From Spirosoma arboris (GTDB lineage Bacteria; Bacteroidota; Bacteroidia; Cytophagales; Spirosomataceae): a stretch of DNA of 64,000 nt. Shown one piece after another: positions 43,718 through 53,182 of this stretch. The number at the start of each line of letters is the position of its first letter. Positions within the stretch are counted from its first letter, which is position 1. The position numbers and the translations under genes were made by a program. The notes below the pieces were generated by a model, which did not search any database, was not told the DNA's origin, and worked only from the letters and a program-made list of their open reading frames with translations. Location of the stretch: assembly GCF_009754945.1 (NCBI RefSeq), contig NZ_WPIN01000001.1:806001-870000 (forward strand), given 5' to 3'.

Positions 43718-43801
43718 GATATAGGATATATGATGTAGGGTGTATGATACATGTTTTGCTCTAGGCATATATCATACACCCTACATCATATATCCTATAT
43801 C
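43718..43801. terminator. 32-bp inverted repeat between convergent genes
   Basis: Arms 43718-43749 and 43770-43801 are perfect complements with a 20-bp loop. The plus gene's TAA ends at 43717, directly before the left arm, and the minus gene's stop (43800-43802) is at the right arm edge. The start of the arm (GATATAGGATATATG) also occurs downstream of the SDR gene at 41507. Confidence 0.78.
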
Positions 43802-46004
43802 ACAGCGTAAATTTCAACGCAACATTCACAATTCGACCTTCGAGCGGTGCCCAGATGGGGCGGAAGGTGGGTTGTACCGTTGGATTGGCGCCGAGAACGA
43901 CGGTTTCGTAGTTGGCCTGTTTGATATTGAATAGGTTTTCGGCGTTCAACACCAGCCGCCAATGGTCGTTGTAGTGGTATTCGGCGGCCCCGGCGAAGAA
44001 CCAGTAATTCGATACTTTTTGATTGTTATACAGGTATTGCGTGCCAACATAACTGGTTTCGATACCAAACCGGAAATGGTCGTTTTCCCAGGCTACCGTT
44101 GTCGAGAATTTGTCTTGTGGAGCCAGCGGCAAGTACGTATTGTCGGTTGGACCGTCGCGCCGGGCGAGGGTGTGGTTGTAGCCGAAATACAGTTCGTACG
44201 CTTTGTATTCGAGTCGCACGTAAGTATCCGTTCCAAGGCTCAGGATGTTATAGGGCGCGTTAATAAGTTGCGTATAGGCTCCTAAGTTATTCGACGTACT
44301 GGCAAAAGCCGACACGACTGGTGAGTTGACATAGGTGTAATAAAGCGCCTGATCGACTTGTAAAGAGATGCCGCTCTCGAACGATTTGGAATAAGCAATG
44401 TCAATATTCCCGCCAACCGACCGTTCTGCTTTCACCGTATTCACATCAATCGGCAGCAGACGTGGGAAAATCAAACTGACATTTAAGGCGCCGGGCGTCT
44501 GGTTCACGAACAGATTAGGCGTTTTATAACCTGTACCAACGCTCAAACGTACAGTCCAGGGCTCAGCTGGTTTCAGTTTGACCGATAGCCGGGGTAATAG
44601 GAAATTACCAAATGTGTTGTGATGATCGAAACGAAGTCCTGCCTGTATGGCTACTTTTTCGCTCACCTGCCAATCGTCCTGTACAAACCCACCAACCGTT
44701 GCGTAGGTATAGTTGATCAGAAGCGTACTATCTGGATTTTTCCGAAACTGCTCGACGGTGAGGTTAGCACCAACAATGAGTTGCTGCTTGCCAAAACGCA
44801 CTAAATCATTGCCTTCCAGATAAACGGACGACTGACGCCCGTCAGACAGTTTTTGGTAATCCGTGTTTTGGCGATGAAATGTACTGACCGCTCCTTTCAA
44901 CGTCAGCGCGTTTGTTTCGGAAGTATTATGGTTGATGTCGAAATCGACCGTATGTCGTTGGAGGTCGGTGATGTTTCGATAGCCGTTTGGCATAGAGCCT
45001 TCCAGGGCAGGTAGATAACCACCTTCGCGGTGTTCGTTGGTGAACGCATAACCAATGTTCAGTTTAGTGCGATCGGATGGGTTGTAGAAAAATTTGGGAT
45101 GGAAGTTGAACTGTTTGATCTGCGGACTATCTGTAAACCCATCGCCAGTTACGTCTACGGCGAGCTGATCGGTATAACCTGTAAACAATGTTAGTCCAGT
45201 TTTACCATTGGCTCCGTAGCGCTGTGCGTAATAGGCATTGAGATTCGTCTCTTTCAGATTCGAATGATTGAGTAGGGCCGTAAATTCGGGTGTTGTAGAC
45301 GTAGGCGCTTTGGATACGATATTGATCATCCCACCAATGGCTCCTCCGCCGTAGAGTGTGGAAACAGAGCCCTTGAAGACTTCAATCTGTTTTAAATCCA
45401 ACGGTGGAATTTGCAAGACGCCGAGGTTCCCCGAAAAACCTTCATAAAGTGGCAGCCCATCACGCAGAATCTGAGTGTACTTAGGGTCAAGTCCCTGCAT
45501 CCGAATGGCCTGATTGCCATTAACCGCCGATGTTCGCTGAACGTGAATGATCGAAATGTCGCCTAGAATACTGCTCACGTTACCGGGCACCACGGCGCTT
45601 TCTTCGTCCATGTCTTCCTGCCCAAGCACTTCCACCTTAATAGGCAAGTCCTCAATGCGCGAGTTGGTACGTGTGCCTGTAACGGTCACTTCGTCGATGG
45701 CTTCTACTGCCGCTTTCAGGCGAAAAACAAGCGTATCGCTCCCTGGTGTGACAGAGAATGATTCAGTTTCATAACCTACCGCACTAACTGTCAGGGTTTT
45801 GACATCGGCTGGTAAATCGGAAATACGGGCAATGCCACTGACGTCTGTGACAGCGCCAATTATTGGTTTACTGGTTGTACGAACCGTAGCAGCAATGACG
45901 GCTTCATGAGTCAGACTATCTTCAATCCGAATGATCCGGTTGGTCTGGCCAAATGCGGGTGCAATGGCTAGCGTGAGTAGCGTAAATAGGGCGACTAATT
46001 TCAT
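43800..46004 (-). CDS. TonB-dependent receptor linked to a two-component system
   Basis: The 734-residue protein has a signal peptide (ending near AFG), a carboxypeptidase-regulatory-like domain (about 25-95), a plug (about 110-220, with VSSILGDISIIHVQRTSA and RDGLPLYEGFSGNLGVLQIPP) and a beta barrel. The plug resembles siderophore and ferric-citrate receptors, but the ligand is not clear. It lies 68 bp downstream of a sensor kinase gene whose partner regulator precedes it, so the receptor may be controlled by that system or sense its ligand. Confidence 0.88.
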   Translation of the reverse strand: MKLVALFTLLTLAIAPAFGQTNRIIRIEDSLTHEAVIAATVRTTSKPIIGAVTDVSGIARISDLPADVKTLTVSAVGYETESFSVTPGSDTLVFRLKAAVEAIDEVTVTGTRTNSRIEDLPIKVEVLGQEDMDEESAVVPGNVSSILGDISIIHVQRTSAVNGNQAIRMQGLDPKYTQILRDGLPLYEGFSGNLGVLQIPPLDLKQIEVFKGSVSTLYGGGAIGGMINIVSKAPTSTTPEFTALLNHSNLKETNLNAYYAQRYGANGKTGLTLFTGYTDQLAVDVTGDGFTDSPQIKQFNFHPKFFYNPSDRTKLNIGYAFTNEHREGGYLPALEGSMPNGYRNITDLQRHTVDFDINHNTSETNALTLKGAVSTFHRQNTDYQKLSDGRQSSVYLEGNDLVRFGKQQLIVGANLTVEQFRKNPDSTLLINYTYATVGGFVQDDWQVSEKVAIQAGLRFDHHNTFGNFLLPRLSVKLKPAEPWTVRLSVGTGYKTPNLFVNQTPGALNVSLIFPRLLPIDVNTVKAERSVGGNIDIAYSKSFESGISLQVDQALYYTYVNSPVVSAFASTSNNLGAYTQLINAPYNILSLGTDTYVRLEYKAYELYFGYNHTLARRDGPTDNTYLPLAPQDKFSTTVAWENDHFRFGIETSYVGTQYLYNNQKVSNYWFFAGAAEYHYNDHWRLVLNAENLFNIKQANYETVVLGANPTVQPTFRPIWAPLEGRIVNVALKFTL

Positions 46005-46072
46005 CAGGTACAGATTTTGCCTGCAAGTAAGGGATGAATTATGAAGAGAATTTGAAGATAACCCACTCTTCG

Positions 46073-47332
46073 TTATAGTAACCCCACTTGAAACGAGTGT
46101 TCACCTTTCGCGCTATTGTACCCATATGTTAGCGGCAACCTGTAGCGATCGCAGATTTGTTTGACTAAGGCAAGCCCTAAGCCAGTTGAATCAGGGCGAG
46201 CTGGATCTTTTACAAATCGGTTAAATAGTTGATTGTCAGCAAATGGAAGGGGCTTGCCGGTATTTCGAATTTGCAGGGATTGCGCCGTTAATTCAATGCC
46301 AACAGAGCCTCCAGTATTCCCATGCCGAACCGCATTTTTTAGCAAATTAGTTACTAATACACTCACCAATTGCCTGTTTACCCGTAGTTGTATTGCCGGA
46401 GCTATTGATCGCTCAATGCTCATGTTTTTATGCTCGAAGAAGGGTTCGTACTCATCAATGTATTGAGTCAATAAGGCGCTCAAATCCACCAGTTCATCGG
46501 CAGCAAACTGATCGTTCTCAACTTGAGTGAGAAGCAATAGTGAACGGTTCATTTGACTCAGCCGGCTAAGCGCATCTGTCGCTCGTTGCAGGTGCGTATG
46601 ATCGGCTTCATTCAGTCGTTCCGACTGCATCAGAAAGTCTAATTCGGCCGAGGCCACGGCCAGCGGTGTTTGCAATTCGTGCGATGCGTTTTCGGTAAAC
46701 TGTTTCTGTAATGAAAACTGCCGACGTAATTTCTGGGTCAATTCGCTCAGCGATCGACTGAGTAGGCTAAACTCCCTAACGCGACTAGCTGGGAAGGATT
46801 GATCAGTCGCGCCATCGAGCCGAAAGCTACCCAACTGGCTGATGGTCATGTAAAAAGGTTCCCACAATCGACGGGATAAGCCCAGCCCAATGGCAACTGA
46901 CAGGGCCATTAAGATCAGAAAGCCGACGATAACACCAGCCGACATCTCACGAGCCAGTTCATTGAACTCATAGTAGGGTAGTCGAACGGTCACTAAATAA
47001 GTCTGTCCGTTTGCCGACACCGTTTGCCTAAGCTGACGAACTTGAATCGGTTCATTCGTATCGAACGAATCAATCAAAACGATATCCCTGAAGTGAGGCC
47101 GTAAATGTCTGGTTGCAAGCTCAATATGTGGGTTATCATCCCAATCAGACACCTTGCGGAGTGGTTGTAGCTGTAGCCGCCGTTCGGTTTTCTTTACCTC
47201 CGCCACTAGAATCTCATCAACTTCATGCCGAATTTTTCGGTGGATAAGGGTATAAAATCCCACCGATCCAATCAACGCGATGGCTAAAGCCGTGAAGAGC
47301 AGATAACGAGCGGTTTGGCTAAGCAGACTCAT
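46073..47332 (-). CDS. Sensor histidine kinase, OmpR-system partner
   Basis: The ATG at 47332 gives 419 residues (MSLLSQTARYLLFTALAIA) and overlaps the regulator stop as ATGA, so translation is coupled; the longer start is rejected. Two membrane helices (about 10-28 and 135-158) flank a periplasmic sensor of about 105 residues. HisKA follows (TENASHELQTPLAVASAEL, His near 222) and HATPase with NLLKNAVRHG and STGLGLALVK. It would phosphorylate the regulator encoded just upstream and may control the adjacent receptor gene. Confidence 0.9.
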   Translation of the reverse strand: MSLLSQTARYLLFTALAIALIGSVGFYTLIHRKIRHEVDEILVAEVKKTERRLQLQPLRKVSDWDDNPHIELATRHLRPHFRDIVLIDSFDTNEPIQVRQLRQTVSANGQTYLVTVRLPYYEFNELAREMSAGVIVGFLILMALSVAIGLGLSRRLWEPFYMTISQLGSFRLDGATDQSFPASRVREFSLLSRSLSELTQKLRRQFSLQKQFTENASHELQTPLAVASAELDFLMQSERLNEADHTHLQRATDALSRLSQMNRSLLLLTQVENDQFAADELVDLSALLTQYIDEYEPFFEHKNMSIERSIAPAIQLRVNRQLVSVLVTNLLKNAVRHGNTGGSVGIELTAQSLQIRNTGKPLPFADNQLFNRFVKDPARPDSTGLGLALVKQICDRYRLPLTYGYNSAKGEHSFQVGLL

Positions 47333-48012
47333 GGGGTTCGGGTTGAGAAAACGTAGCCTGCACCATAGCGCGTCTGAATATAATCGGGGCAACCAGCGTT
47401 AATTAATTTCCGACGTAGATTCTTGACGTGTGTGTACAGAAATTCATGTGAGTCGGCAGCATCCATCGCATCGCCCCAAACGTGCTCGGCAATCGCTGAC
47501 TTTGATAAGAGCCGGTCGGCATTCGTGACTAAAAAGAGCAAGAGTTCATATTCTTTTCCCGTCAATTTAATGTCGCTGTTGCGGATGCTCACGCGTTGTT
47601 GATCAGGCCAGAGTGTAAGCTCGCCCGCTTGTACCTGTGCATGTCCACCAAACAGCCGCCGACGCAGTACCGACCGTATTCGGGCGTTCAATTCGGGCAG
47701 ATGAAAGGGTTTTGTCAGGTAATCGTCGGCTCCGGCATCGAGCCCGGTGAGTTTGTCGGCCAGCGCATCTTTAGCCGTTATGACAATAATACCCGCCGTT
47801 GACTGTCGCTTTTTAAGGGCACGTACCAGGTCAAGTCCATTGCCACCGGGCAGCATTAAATCGACGACAACGCAATCGTAGTCGTAATCATGCGCTTTTT
47901 CGGTGGCCTGCAAATAGGTATCGGCTGTGGTAACGCTATAACTTTCGCTTTCCAGATACTGGCGTACAGCCTTTTGTAAATCCGGTTCGTCTTCAACTAA
48001 TAGGATTTTCAT
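47329..48012 (-). CDS. OmpR/PhoB-family response regulator
   Basis: The 227-residue protein has a receiver (acidic pair in LLVEDEPDL, phospho-Asp in YDCVVVDLMLPGGNG near residue 51, Thr/Ser and Lys in ITAKD and LTKPFHL) and a winged-helix output domain (about 130-225, with LTGKEYELLLFLVTNADRLLSKSAIAEHVWG). It is full length for the family. It forms the first gene of the regulator-kinase pair and lies 69 bp from the aldo/keto reductase stop across a hairpin. Confidence 0.93.
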   Translation of the reverse strand: MKILLVEDEPDLQKAVRQYLESESYSVTTADTYLQATEKAHDYDYDCVVVDLMLPGGNGLDLVRALKKRQSTAGIIVITAKDALADKLTGLDAGADDYLTKPFHLPELNARIRSVLRRRLFGGHAQVQAGELTLWPDQQRVSIRNSDIKLTGKEYELLLFLVTNADRLLSKSAIAEHVWGDAMDAADSHEFLYTHVKNLRRKLINAGCPDYIQTRYGAGYVFSTRTP

Positions 48013-48019
48013 ATAGTCT

Positions 48020-48076
48020 GGGCCAAGCTGGTGCCTGGCCCGTTTTATCTATACTGATCAAGCACCAGCTTGGCCC
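48020..48076 (-). terminator. Hairpin after the aldo/keto reductase gene
   Basis: GGGCCAAGCTGGTGC (48020-48034) pairs perfectly with GCACCAGCTTGGCCC (48062-48076) across a 27-bp loop. A shorter alternative hairpin uses the GGCCC inside the loop (CTGGCCC). It lies just past the reductase stop at 48082 on the minus strand. Confidence 0.65.
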
Positions 48077-48081
48077 AACCA

Positions 48082-49053
48082 CTACTGACTCCATTCAGTA
48101 GGCGTACGATCCCAACGATGACCTTTCAGTTCGTGTAATAATTCGGGCGACAGGCCAGTTCCATCACTAACGGCGGTGTTGGCTTCGACGTTCCGAATCT
48201 GACGCATACCAGGAATGGTCGTGTGTACATCAGGATTACTCAGAATAAAACGCAGTGCCATTTCGGGCATGGTCATTCCCGCCGGAATAAGCGGGCGGAG
48301 CGCATCCGCATGATCAACGCTACTGTTCAGGTTTTCGGGTACGAAATAGGTTGAGCGCCAGTCGTTAGCCGGAAACGTGGTCTCTTTGGTGAAGGTACCT
48401 GTCAACGTTCCTTCATCAAAAGGGACACGGGCAATGATACCGAGATTCATCTGATGGCAGAGTGGGAATAACTCATCTTCTGGATTCTGGTCGAAGATGT
48501 TGTAGATGACCTGTACCGCATCAATTAGTCCAGTGCGGAGGGTATTCAGGCAATTGTTGGGTTCCCAGCGATTCACAGAAACCCCCCATGCTCGAACCTT
48601 TCCCTGCTGAGTTAATTTCGTGACAGCCTCCTGCCACTCGTCCTGATTGGCCCAGTCATCTTCCCAAACGTGAAACTGCATGAGATCGATGGTATCGACA
48701 CCGAGATTTTGCAGGCTTTTTTCGGTGTATTCCACAATGTAATCAGCGGGAAATACATCGTCAAGTTTAAAGTCTGATCTCGATGGCCATATGCGATTTT
48801 TGGGTGGAATTTTGGTGGCTGCGTATAACTGTTTGTCAGGGTTTCGCTTCAGGAGACCACCCAGTATTTGTTCACTTAATCCAGAGCCATATCCCCAGGC
48901 TGTATCGAAAAAGTTGCAACCGCGCTCAACAGCCAGATCAAGAGCCTGGTCAATTTGTGAACGTTCGGAGCCAGTCCAATCAGCAAGGCCCCACATGCCA
49001 TAGCCAATTTCAGAGATTTCCCAGCCGGTACGGCCAAATGTACGGTAATTCAT
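48082..49053 (-). CDS. Aldo/keto reductase
   Basis: The ATG at 49053 gives 323 residues (MNYRTFGRTGWEISEIGYG). Catalytic residues are the Asp and Tyr in FFDTAWGYGSG, the Lys in LYAATKI and the His in LMQFHVW. The C-terminal SNPDVHTTIPGMR is the NADPH-binding part. It is a cytoplasmic NAD(P)H-linked carbonyl reductase; the substrate is unknown. The gene is divergent from a monooxygenase-like gene with an unusual inverted repeat between them. Confidence 0.92.
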   Translation of the reverse strand: MNYRTFGRTGWEISEIGYGMWGLADWTGSERSQIDQALDLAVERGCNFFDTAWGYGSGLSEQILGGLLKRNPDKQLYAATKIPPKNRIWPSRSDFKLDDVFPADYIVEYTEKSLQNLGVDTIDLMQFHVWEDDWANQDEWQEAVTKLTQQGKVRAWGVSVNRWEPNNCLNTLRTGLIDAVQVIYNIFDQNPEDELFPLCHQMNLGIIARVPFDEGTLTGTFTKETTFPANDWRSTYFVPENLNSSVDHADALRPLIPAGMTMPEMALRFILSNPDVHTTIPGMRQIRNVEANTAVSDGTGLSPELLHELKGHRWDRTPTEWSQ

Positions 49054-49065
49054 AAGATAAGGGTA

Positions 49066-49222
49066 TTTAAACACATTGGATCGCCAAAGCGAGCCACAAA
49101 GAACACAAAGTTTTAAAGAAGATTGTATCGGCCTCAAAAGTATAAAGTAAGTTTTTATGGCAGGGACTAATAAAAAACATAGTGTTCTTTGTGGCTCGCT
49201 TTGACGGTCTGACGTGTTTAAA
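49066..49222. repeat. Imperfect 41-bp inverted repeat in a divergent intergenic region
   Basis: Left arm 49066-49106 and right arm 49182-49222 pair over most of their length, with the best-kept core AAAGCGAGCCACAAAGAACAC matching on both sides. The 75-bp loop is AT-rich. It fills most of the 176-bp gap between divergent genes starting at 49053 and 49230, so it is likely regulatory or a dispersed repeat and not a simple terminator. No clear -7 box was found. Confidence 0.65.
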
Positions 49223-49229
49223 CTGAAAA

Positions 49230-49556
49230 ATGATGCTGGTTCGAATTGTTCGTATGACGTTTCAGGAAGGGGCGCTCGCTGAGTTTCAATCTATTTTTGA
49301 TGGGTCGAAACAGCACATTCGTGCGTTTTCCGGTAATTGCCATCTTGAACTCCTGCGTGACCCGACTCATCCCAATGTTCGCATGACCTATAGTCTGTGG
49401 ACATCTGCCGAAGCCCTGGAAGCCTACCGCCAGAGCGACTTATTTCGTACAACCTGGGCTGCCACAAAAGCACTATTTGCTGAACGCGCAGTGGCTTTTT
49501 CGGGAGAGAAACTGGAAGAGGTAATCCCTGGAGATAATTTGAGTAAAATCACTTAG
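49230..49556 (+). CDS. Antibiotic biosynthesis monooxygenase-like (ABM) protein
   Basis: The 108-residue protein has the ABM dimeric ferredoxin-like pattern: MLVRIVRMTFQEGALAEFQSIF, SGNCHLELLRDPTHPNVRMTYSLW, then the helix EALEAYRQSDLFRTTWAATKALF. Family members are small oxygenases or heme-degrading enzymes, and many have no known substrate. No cofactor motif is visible. It lies 42 bp upstream of the large TonB-plug protein gene, with possible co-transcription. Confidence 0.8.
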   Translation: MMLVRIVRMTFQEGALAEFQSIFDGSKQHIRAFSGNCHLELLRDPTHPNVRMTYSLWTSAEALEAYRQSDLFRTTWAATKALFAERAVAFSGEKLEEVIPGDNLSKIT

Positions 49557-49598
49557 AGTCTGCCTTCTTCATCGTGGCAAACTAACTGTTAACTACTC

Positions 49599-52500
49599 AT
49601 GAATCGCTGGCTCTCTGTCGTTTACCTGACTACCTGCCTGCTAACGTGGCTTGCCTCGCTGGCGTTTGCTCAACCCGCAACGACCACCCTAACCGGCTCC
49701 GTTGCCGACGCCACCACCGGTAAGGCAATGCCGTTCGCTAATGTGTATTTAAATGGAAGCACACGGGGTACTGTTACCAATGAGCAGGGCAATTATTCAC
49801 TTTCCGGTGTGCCGCTCGGCACGGTAGAAATAGTGGCTTCGTTTGTTGGCTACCAACCTCAACAACGAACACTGCGCCTGGATGCCAGTCAGAATAACAA
49901 AGCAAATTTTCGCCTGAAACCGAGCGATCAGACTTTGCTTACCGTGACGGTTCGTGGCAATCAGAAGAAATGGGAGCGGCATCTACGGCAGTTTAAACGC
50001 CAATTACTCGGCGAACCGTTTGGCGGGCAATGTCTGATCATGAACAGCGATGTGCTCAGCTTCAAAGAAGAAAATGGGCAGCTGAAGGCAACGGCTTCTG
50101 AGCCTTTGATTATTGAGAACCAGGCCTTAGGCTATAAGCTACGCTATGACCTTCTGTATTTCGATGGATCGTTTAAAAAGGTGTACTATGCAGGTAGCGT
50201 GCATTTTGATGAATTGAAACCCGCTGATGAGCGACAGGCTAAACGGTTCCGACGAAACCGAATGATTGCCTACAAAGGCTCAACCCGACACCTAATGGCT
50301 AGCTTAGTTGATGGTAGTTATGAAAAGGAAGGCTTTATGGTATATCGGGAAGATCCGGCCGTATTACCCATGAAATCGATAGCCAACCGGATCGTTTTGG
50401 CAGGTTCAGTTGGAACAGATACAACCAAAGGGCACCTATTGCCCTTGAAACTAAACGAATTAATACAGCCAGGTCGATTGCCGTTTGAACGACGATTGCT
50501 ATCCGACAAGACATTGATTGTTTTTTATACCAATGCGATCTCTGTTTATTCGCCGTACATGGATGCCCGTTATGCTTACTCAGAGATTAAATTACCCGCC
50601 CAACAGATACAACTAACCACCGACGGAACCATTACAATACCTAATGGGATGGTCATCTCCGGATCATTGTCTGACGATCGCCTGTCGACACTGTTACCTG
50701 CCGATTGGCAACCAACAAAAACAGATGTTGACCCAGTGACCAACGCACCCCTAGTGGCTCAGGGAAAATTTCTATTACCTGATGCCCGTCAGAAACGAAT
50801 TGCTGCAGCATTTAATGAGCGATTTCAGGCATTAGCACCAGTTCTATTTGTGCATACCGACAAACCATTTTATGCCACCGGTGATCGGATGTGGTTAAGT
50901 TCCTATTTGCTCGATGCTGTAACGAACCGCCGTCTTTTGGGGGAAACCGCCATGCATGTGGATTTGCTAACGCCCTCCGGAAAACTCATTCAACATCAAT
51001 GGTTGCGGGTAACAGATGGTCGCGCTGTGGGCAATTTCAGACTATCGGATTCCTTAGCTACCGGCACCTATCGGTTGCGGGCTTATACCGATGAAGACGA
51101 CGGGCAACTTCGCCCCGCTTTTGAACGTTCGATTGCCATTAATAACCTGTTTCAGAATAAGCTACAGAAACAAGTCGACACCGACGCCAAACCGCTGGAT
51201 GTGCAGGTATTGCCTGAGGGAGGGCGTTGGGTAGTAGGATTACCGGCGAGACTAGGCATTAAAATCGTTGGTTCGGATGGGCAGGGGGTAAGGGCACAGG
51301 GCCAGATTGTAACAAATGAGGGTACGGAGGTTTGCCAATTAACCATCAATGCGTTTGGGATGGGCAGCTTTGTGATGACACCTGAAGCCGGTAAAAAATA
51401 CTACGCTGATGTTGTCCATAACGGTCAGCACCAGCTTGTACCGCTCCCTGTAGCCGACAAGGAAGGGTATGTTTTCTCGGCCGATGTGGTTAGCGATACC
51501 AACCTGTTGGCGCTAACGATTGCCGGTACAAACCTGCCTTCGATGGATTCGGTTTATGTGCTCATTCAGCAACGGGGTCGCCTGATCGACCAGCGGAAAA
51601 TCCTTCTGCAAAATGGCGTAGCTCGTGTGAGTTTGCCAGCCGAAGGATTTCCATCGGGTCTTAATCAGATTACACTCTACAACGCTGCTGCTCGTCCTCA
51701 GGGCGAGCGGCTCGTATTTATACCCGAACGATTACCACCTCTACGAATACTGGTGGGACTGAATAAACCCCGCTACCAGCCTCGTGAACAGGCTATTATG
51801 AGTATCAATTTGAGCGACGAAGGGATACCGTCAATTGCGGCTTTGTCAGCTTCCATTACAGATGCTGGTCAGGTACCTGAAGATACGGCTGCGGCTACGA
51901 TTCAGACTCATCTATTGCTAACAGGGGAGTTAAGCGGGCGTATTGAGCAGCCTAACGTTTATGTGAAAGACAACTCGCTCGAAACACGCAGGGCTTTAGA
52001 TGATCTCCTGCTCACGCAAGGCTGGCGACGGGTAAGTGGTACGCCGTCGACCGAACTGATGGGCGGAGTGTCGGTGATGGGGCGTGTACTAAACGCAAAG
52101 AATCAACCCATATCGGGAGCGCAGGTCATGGTGGCATCAACCGTGCCCGAACATGCTTTTGTCCGCTCGGCCGGAACGAACGACAAGGGTCGATTTCGGC
52201 TGGCGGGCCTGGAGATTGCTGATACTGTTCAATTGATGACCCAACTGGCTGATCATCAACTGAAGAATTATGCCGATAAAGATGCTCACCTTATCCTGGA
52301 AGGTCCCTGGGTATCCTGGCAACTGGATACGACTAGTATTCCCTCTAACTGGACAAATCTACATGCTCAATTGGCGGCAGCCCGGATTCGCCAGGAAAAT
52401 GACACTGACCTGTATCGGGACAAAACCGCAAAACTATTGAAGGCAGTGACTGTGAGAGCCAAAAAAATGGATGAGCGTCCCCTGGATGTTCAGCGATCAA

Positions 52501-53171
52501 GTCTCCACAGCGAAGCTGACGCTACCCTTGTCTTCGACGAAACGTCTCCCCGATTTGCCAACCTCTATGAAATGATGCGTGGGAAATTATCAGGAGTAAA
52601 TGTTATGCAGGTTGTTGATCCTACTAAAATGAATAATGGTAGTTATCAGGTGATTATTCGGGGAGTTGGGACCTTGAAAAGCAGCTCTCAACCGCTGTAC
52701 CTGGTTGATGGTGTGAGCATTCAGGATAACGATGGAACCGCTCTGCTTTCCTTTAATCCGGGTGATATTGAGCGGATCGAAGTACTAAAAAATGGTGGCA
52801 CGGCGGGTATCTACGGGGTTCGGGGTGGTAATGGGGTAATTGCCTTTTACACAAAACGCTTTCGGCCCGATCAGCAGAAAAGCGCGGCTAAGGGTGGCAT
52901 GAAGCCGCTGCAACTCATTGGCTATGCGTCGGTTCAGCGGGAGTTTTATATGCCAAAATATACCGCAGAAACGCAGACACCTACGGCATCAGATCGGATT
53001 GATCGCCGGGACGTACTCTATTGGAAACCCCTTATGCAAACCGATAGCCAGGGTCACAGTCAACTGGTGTTTCCGTTATCGGATGTTGTCCGAACGTTGC
53101 GTGTGACCTTGCAGGGAATTACCGAAAATGGCCGGCCAATCGCAATTACCGAACTGATTCGGGTGCAATAA
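49599..53171 (+). CDS. Large TonB-plug protein without a beta barrel
   Basis: The 1190-residue protein has a signal peptide, a carboxypeptidase-regulatory-like domain (about 28-115, with PFANVYLNGSTRGTVTNEQG), and a long beta-rich middle with macroglobulin-like strands (HTDKPFYATGDRMWLSSYLL near residue 420 is typical MG2). A TonB-plug-like domain follows at about 990-1085 (SGVNVMQVVDPTKMNNGSYQ, PLYLVDGVSIQD, IERIEVLKNGGTAGIYGVRG). It ends in a short macroglobulin-like tail and no barrel. It is probably outer-membrane associated, but its function is unknown. It is neither a normal receptor nor a full macroglobulin. Confidence 0.82.
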   Translation: MNRWLSVVYLTTCLLTWLASLAFAQPATTTLTGSVADATTGKAMPFANVYLNGSTRGTVTNEQGNYSLSGVPLGTVEIVASFVGYQPQQRTLRLDASQNNKANFRLKPSDQTLLTVTVRGNQKKWERHLRQFKRQLLGEPFGGQCLIMNSDVLSFKEENGQLKATASEPLIIENQALGYKLRYDLLYFDGSFKKVYYAGSVHFDELKPADERQAKRFRRNRMIAYKGSTRHLMASLVDGSYEKEGFMVYREDPAVLPMKSIANRIVLAGSVGTDTTKGHLLPLKLNELIQPGRLPFERRLLSDKTLIVFYTNAISVYSPYMDARYAYSEIKLPAQQIQLTTDGTITIPNGMVISGSLSDDRLSTLLPADWQPTKTDVDPVTNAPLVAQGKFLLPDARQKRIAAAFNERFQALAPVLFVHTDKPFYATGDRMWLSSYLLDAVTNRRLLGETAMHVDLLTPSGKLIQHQWLRVTDGRAVGNFRLSDSLATGTYRLRAYTDEDDGQLRPAFERSIAINNLFQNKLQKQVDTDAKPLDVQVLPEGGRWVVGLPARLGIKIVGSDGQGVRAQGQIVTNEGTEVCQLTINAFGMGSFVMTPEAGKKYYADVVHNGQHQLVPLPVADKEGYVFSADVVSDTNLLALTIAGTNLPSMDSVYVLIQQRGRLIDQRKILLQNGVARVSLPAEGFPSGLNQITLYNAAARPQGERLVFIPERLPPLRILVGLNKPRYQPREQAIMSINLSDEGIPSIAALSASITDAGQVPEDTAAATIQTHLLLTGELSGRIEQPNVYVKDNSLETRRALDDLLLTQGWRRVSGTPSTELMGGVSVMGRVLNAKNQPISGAQVMVASTVPEHAFVRSAGTNDKGRFRLAGLEIADTVQLMTQLADHQLKNYADKDAHLILEGPWVSWQLDTTSIPSNWTNLHAQLAAARIRQENDTDLYRDKTAKLLKAVTVRAKKMDERPLDVQRSSLHSEADATLVFDETSPRFANLYEMMRGKLSGVNVMQVVDPTKMNNGSYQVIIRGVGTLKSSSQPLYLVDGVSIQDNDGTALLSFNPGDIERIEVLKNGGTAGIYGVRGGNGVIAFYTKRFRPDQQKSAAKGGMKPLQLIGYASVQREFYMPKYTAETQTPTASDRIDRRDVLYWKPLMQTDSQGHSQLVFPLSDVVRTLRVTLQGITENGRPIAITELIRVQ

Positions 53172-53182
53172 GTGATCAGTTA

